Positions 7,339-9,137 of a DNA stretch of 9,137 nucleotides are shown piece by piece. The notes beneath the pieces were generated by a model that was given only the letters and a program-made list of their open reading frames with translations, had not been told where the DNA came from and searched no databases. How positions within the stretch are numbered: position 1 is the first letter of the stretch; every line of letters starts with the position of its first letter. A program made the position numbers and the translations under genes. Source of the stretch: an uncultured Lachnospiraceae bacterium (GTDB lineage: Bacteria; Bacillota; Clostridia; Lachnospirales; Lachnospiraceae); assembly GCA_937916415.1 (NCBI GenBank), contig CALGGH010000011.1, forward strand, positions 1 to 9,137, written 5' to 3'.

Positions 7339-7755
7339 ATGAAGGCAGCAGTAAGATACTATACCAGGACCGGAAACACCAGGCGCATGGCAGAGGCGGT
7401 TGCGGAAGCAATCGGCACGGAGGCACTTCCGCTGAGTTCTCCCGTTAATGAACCGGTGGACGTCCTGTTTTTGGGCAATTCCTATTACGCTTTCAACATT
7501 GATCCCGAGGTGCGCGATTTCATTTCACGCCTGGATGCCGGCAAGGTCGGCCGGATCGTTAACTTCGGATCTGCAGCCATGCTGAATTCCACGTTCAAAA
7601 AGGTCAAGGCTGAGGCTGACAAAGCCGGCATTACCATGGATGAGCGCGAATTCCACTGCAAGGGTGAATTCAAGGGCCTGCATAAGGGCCGGCCGAACGC
7701 GGACGATCTGGCCGCCGCTGCAGCTTTTGCGAAATCCATCGTCAGCGAAGGTTAG
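7339..7755 (+). CDS. Short-chain flavodoxin-like electron carrier
   Basis: This 138-residue soluble protein begins at ATG 7339 behind a strong AAGGAGG (7325-7331). The N-terminal FMN phosphate loop YTRTGNTRRMAE (residues 8-19) is the flavodoxin T/S-x-T-G-x-T signature. Strand beta-3 and its loop read VLFLGNSYYAFNIDPEVRDFI, and VNFGSAA is a later strand and loop. The C-terminal KGEFKGLHKGRPNADDLAAAAAFAK matches a pattern common in small clostridial flavodoxins. It likely binds FMN non-covalently and carries low-potential electrons in the cytoplasm, but the redox partner cannot be told from the neighbours. The 196-bp gap after the adaptor gene suggests its own transcription unit, although I find no convincing -35/-10 pair. 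It is transcribed towards the kinase gene on the other strand. Confidence 0.88.
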   Translation: MKAAVRYYTRTGNTRRMAEAVAEAIGTEALPLSSPVNEPVDVLFLGNSYYAFNIDPEVRDFISRLDAGKVGRIVNFGSAAMLNSTFKKVKAEADKAGITMDEREFHCKGEFKGLHKGRPNADDLAAAAAFAKSIVSEG

Positions 7756-7764
7756 GATCTGTTA

Positions 7765-7784
7765 CAGAATAACTTTTAATTCTG
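7765..7784 (+). terminator. Weak hairpin after the flavodoxin gene
   Basis: CAGAAT (7765-7770) pairs with ATTCTG (7779-7784) around an 8-base loop, ten bases after the flavodoxin stop. The stem is short and AT-rich and lacks a downstream T-run, so this is at best a weak candidate for the + strand terminator. Confidence 0.2.
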
Positions 7785-7803
7785 CTTGTCTGATTGCTTC
7801 GTC

Positions 7804-7839
7804 AAAAATCCTCGCCGCATTAGGCGTCTTACGGCGGGG
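7804..7839 (-). terminator. Intrinsic terminator of the - strand kinase gene
   Basis: Read on the - strand, CCCCGCCG (7839-7832) and CGGCGAGG (7817-7810) form an 8-bp GC-rich stem with one G-T pair and a 14-base loop. The stem is followed by A and TTTTT (7808-7804). It begins 35 bases after the TAA of the kinase gene (7876-7874), where a Rho-independent terminator is expected. The + strand side has no T-run, so it should act in one direction. Confidence 0.8.
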
Positions 7840-7873
7840 CATTCTGACGCAGACATTGATGATCTCAAGGATT

Positions 7874-8980
7874 TTAATGCGAGTACTTCAATACCTGTCC
7901 GGGATAGATCAGGTTCGGATCGCTGATTCCGTTCCACGATACCAGATCGGCAAGCGTGACTTTTAAGCGTTTTGCCAGACTATACAGCGTATCTCCCTTT
8001 ACGACAGTATAGGCAGACGAAGTCTCCGTGGCGGCGTATGCATAGAGCTCTCCCTTGGAGTTTGTCATTGCGGATATTTTGTTGTATACGTTTTGCGGAT
8101 CATTTCCGTATCCGATGATGGCACTGCTGGTAATGATGCGTCCGGTCCTGAGTCCGCGCATCACGGCACGGGCGAGGCTCTCGTTTGGCCTTGCGTCGGC
8201 CAACAGGATCTTCACGTTATAGCCGGCATTTTCAAACGGCTCGACGTAACGTGACCTAAGCTCATCATAATCATTGCCTATCGTCTGGACTATTACGTTG
8301 CAGCCCTTTTTGTCGCCTTCGGTAAATCTCCTAACCACCTTGTTGAGTATGTCGCGGCTTTCCTGGTGCACCGACTGAGCTGCGGCTCCGTGGGATTCCT
8401 TGTATTCAGGCAGCATCTCCTTGATCACGTCGCTGTCGAGATTGAATGCCCCCAATGATTCGCTGAGGGGATCGGCATATTTGGTGGATTTGCCGGAGGC
8501 AGGAAGTCCCAGGACTATCACAACCTGGTATTCATACTTAAGCGGACCGTCGTAATCATATGCGTGAGAACCGTCGTCGCGTATCCGGGCCGTACGCGCG
8601 GAACCCCGGGTAATAAAGTTCTTCAGAACGTCCTCACGCAGCTTGTCTCTCTCCGGAGTATTGATCTTGGAAGTGTCACCGTACGTTTCCGAATAGTACG
8701 CGGACAGCTGATCCAGCTGCTTTACCACGGGATTGGATTTAAGCTCTTCAAGAGTGGGATAGTCCTCCGAGGCGATCCGGTTATATAGCGCCCTTGCCTC
8801 ATCGCCCTCGATCATAAGATGGTCTTCGGACACCTCCCACGTGACCGGAGTCATGCCCTCGGGTACCGGTACGGTCGCTGCGCATACGTTCGTGGAAACG
8901 CTGAAGCTGACAAGCGTCAGGATGGAGACCGCGCATGCGATCTGTTTCTTTAATCCGTTCATAAACGTGTCATTTGTCAT
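7874..8980 (-). CDS. Exported zeta-toxin-like kinase with a C-terminal LysM domain
   Basis: I chose ATG at 8980, nine bases after AAGGGAG (complement of 8990-8996), giving 368 residues. A GTG at 9007 would add nine residues before a good signal peptide and is less likely. Residues 1-34 form a Sec signal peptide: a short lysine-containing N-region, hydrophobic core AVSILTLVSFSV, and likely cleavage after Val-Cys-Ala. A helical, charged region (about 36-148) follows. The kinase domain (about 150-305) has Walker A GLPASGKST (158-166), the zeta-like strand FNLDSDVIKEMLPEY, NVIVQTIGNDYDEL, and the Arg-rich stretch NESLARAVMRGLRTGR that suits a zeta lid. The C-terminus is one LysM repeat (about 323-366; YTVVKGDTLYSLAKRL to YPGQVLKY), which binds GlcNAc-containing glycans. 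Zeta toxins phosphorylate UDP-GlcNAc in the cytoplasm, so an exported, wall-held relative is odd. No antitoxin gene is visible beside it. Confidence 0.85.
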   Translation of the reverse strand: MTNDTFMNGLKKQIACAVSILTLVSFSVSTNVCAATVPVPEGMTPVTWEVSEDHLMIEGDEARALYNRIASEDYPTLEELKSNPVVKQLDQLSAYYSETYGDTSKINTPERDKLREDVLKNFITRGSARTARIRDDGSHAYDYDGPLKYEYQVVIVLGLPASGKSTKYADPLSESLGAFNLDSDVIKEMLPEYKESHGAAAQSVHQESRDILNKVVRRFTEGDKKGCNVIVQTIGNDYDELRSRYVEPFENAGYNVKILLADARPNESLARAVMRGLRTGRIITSSAIIGYGNDPQNVYNKISAMTNSKGELYAYAATETSSAYTVVKGDTLYSLAKRLKVTLADLVSWNGISDPNLIYPGQVLKYSH

Positions 8981-9063
8981 ATGATTCTTCTCCCTTCCGA
9001 TATTCACATAGCTTTAGGAACCGTAGCGGAATTCCCGGGTTGGTTTAAATGCTCATCATCATA

Positions 9064-9091
9064 ATTATACACGTGAACGCAGTTATGGCAA
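9064..9091 (-). promoter_or_regulatory. Sigma-A-type promoter of the LysM-kinase gene
   Basis: On the - strand, TTGCCA (9091-9086) and a perfect TATAAT (9069-9064) are 16 bases apart, one mismatch from the full consensus. Transcription would start about 75-80 bases before the chosen ATG at 8980. The -35 box lies partly inside the inverted repeat at 9088-9122, so a protein bound there could block or tune the promoter. Confidence 0.7.
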
Positions 9092-9122
9092 ACGACAAAG
9101 TTCTTTTTACTTTGGCGTTTGC
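9088..9122. repeat. Inverted repeat overlapping the kinase promoter -35 box
   Basis: GCAAACGACAAAGT (9088-9101) pairs with ACTTTGGCGTTTGC (9109-9122) around a 7-base T-rich loop, with one mismatch in 14 positions. No T-run follows on either strand. It shares AACGACAAA with the left arm of the palindrome at 7217-7255. It overlaps the -35 box of the - strand promoter. A repressor site or a copy of a dispersed palindromic repeat are both possible. Confidence 0.75.
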
Positions 9123-9137
9123 TGCGCCGGATTTTGG

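Noticed and set aside
7640..7966. + strand frame running through the end of flavodoxin into the kinase gene
   Set aside because: It overlaps two genes on both strands, has no ribosome binding site, and its product looks random.
9023..9030. GGAATTCC palindrome in the kinase gene 5' untranslated region
   Set aside because: An 8-base palindrome is expected by chance and no partner motif or supporting structure is evident.
7874..9137. Zeta-epsilon or PezAT toxin-antitoxin operon
   Set aside because: The kinase gene is monocistronic here, with its own promoter and terminator. No small antitoxin gene is adjacent within the window, and the signal peptide does not fit a classical cytoplasmic pair.

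Overview
The window looks like chromosomal DNA of a Gram-positive anaerobe of the class Clostridia, most plausibly Lachnospiraceae. This is inferred from strong GGAGG-type ribosome binding sites, tightly overlapping genes, a MacB-like ABC exporter trio, a short flavodoxin of the clostridial kind, LysM-type cell-wall binding and a GC content near one half by eye. No sequence here fixes a genus. There are no rRNA or tRNA genes, insertion sequences or CRISPR arrays.

Left part (1-2427, + strand): the end of an operon of poorly known genes joined by stop/start overlaps. It holds a very acidic, repeat-bearing cytoplasmic protein cut by the window edge, a six-helix membrane protein, and a protein with three membrane helices and an outside domain resembling the phosphodiester glycosidase (NAGPA/DUF2233) family. 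The three are probably translated together and may act in one envelope process, but no function can be named with certainty.

Middle (2465-7259, + strand): an exporter operon of ATPase, two-module FtsX/MacB-type permease and HlyD/MacA-type adaptor. A possible 13-residue leader ORF overlaps the ATPase start. A possible 38-residue ORF with a good ribosome binding site starts directly after the adaptor stop codon, and a perfect 17-bp inverted repeat lies across its 3' end.

Right part (7339-9137): a + strand flavodoxin gene converges on a - strand gene with its own sigma-A-like promoter and intrinsic terminator. The - strand gene is the most unusual item. It encodes a protein with a Sec signal peptide, a zeta-toxin-like P-loop kinase domain and a C-terminal LysM domain, in other words a zeta-type kinase apparently exported and held at the peptidoglycan. 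An imperfect palindrome overlaps the -35 box of its promoter and shares the core AACGACAAA with the palindrome after the exporter operon.

Functional calls come from motif recognition by eye. No database search or structure prediction was run.
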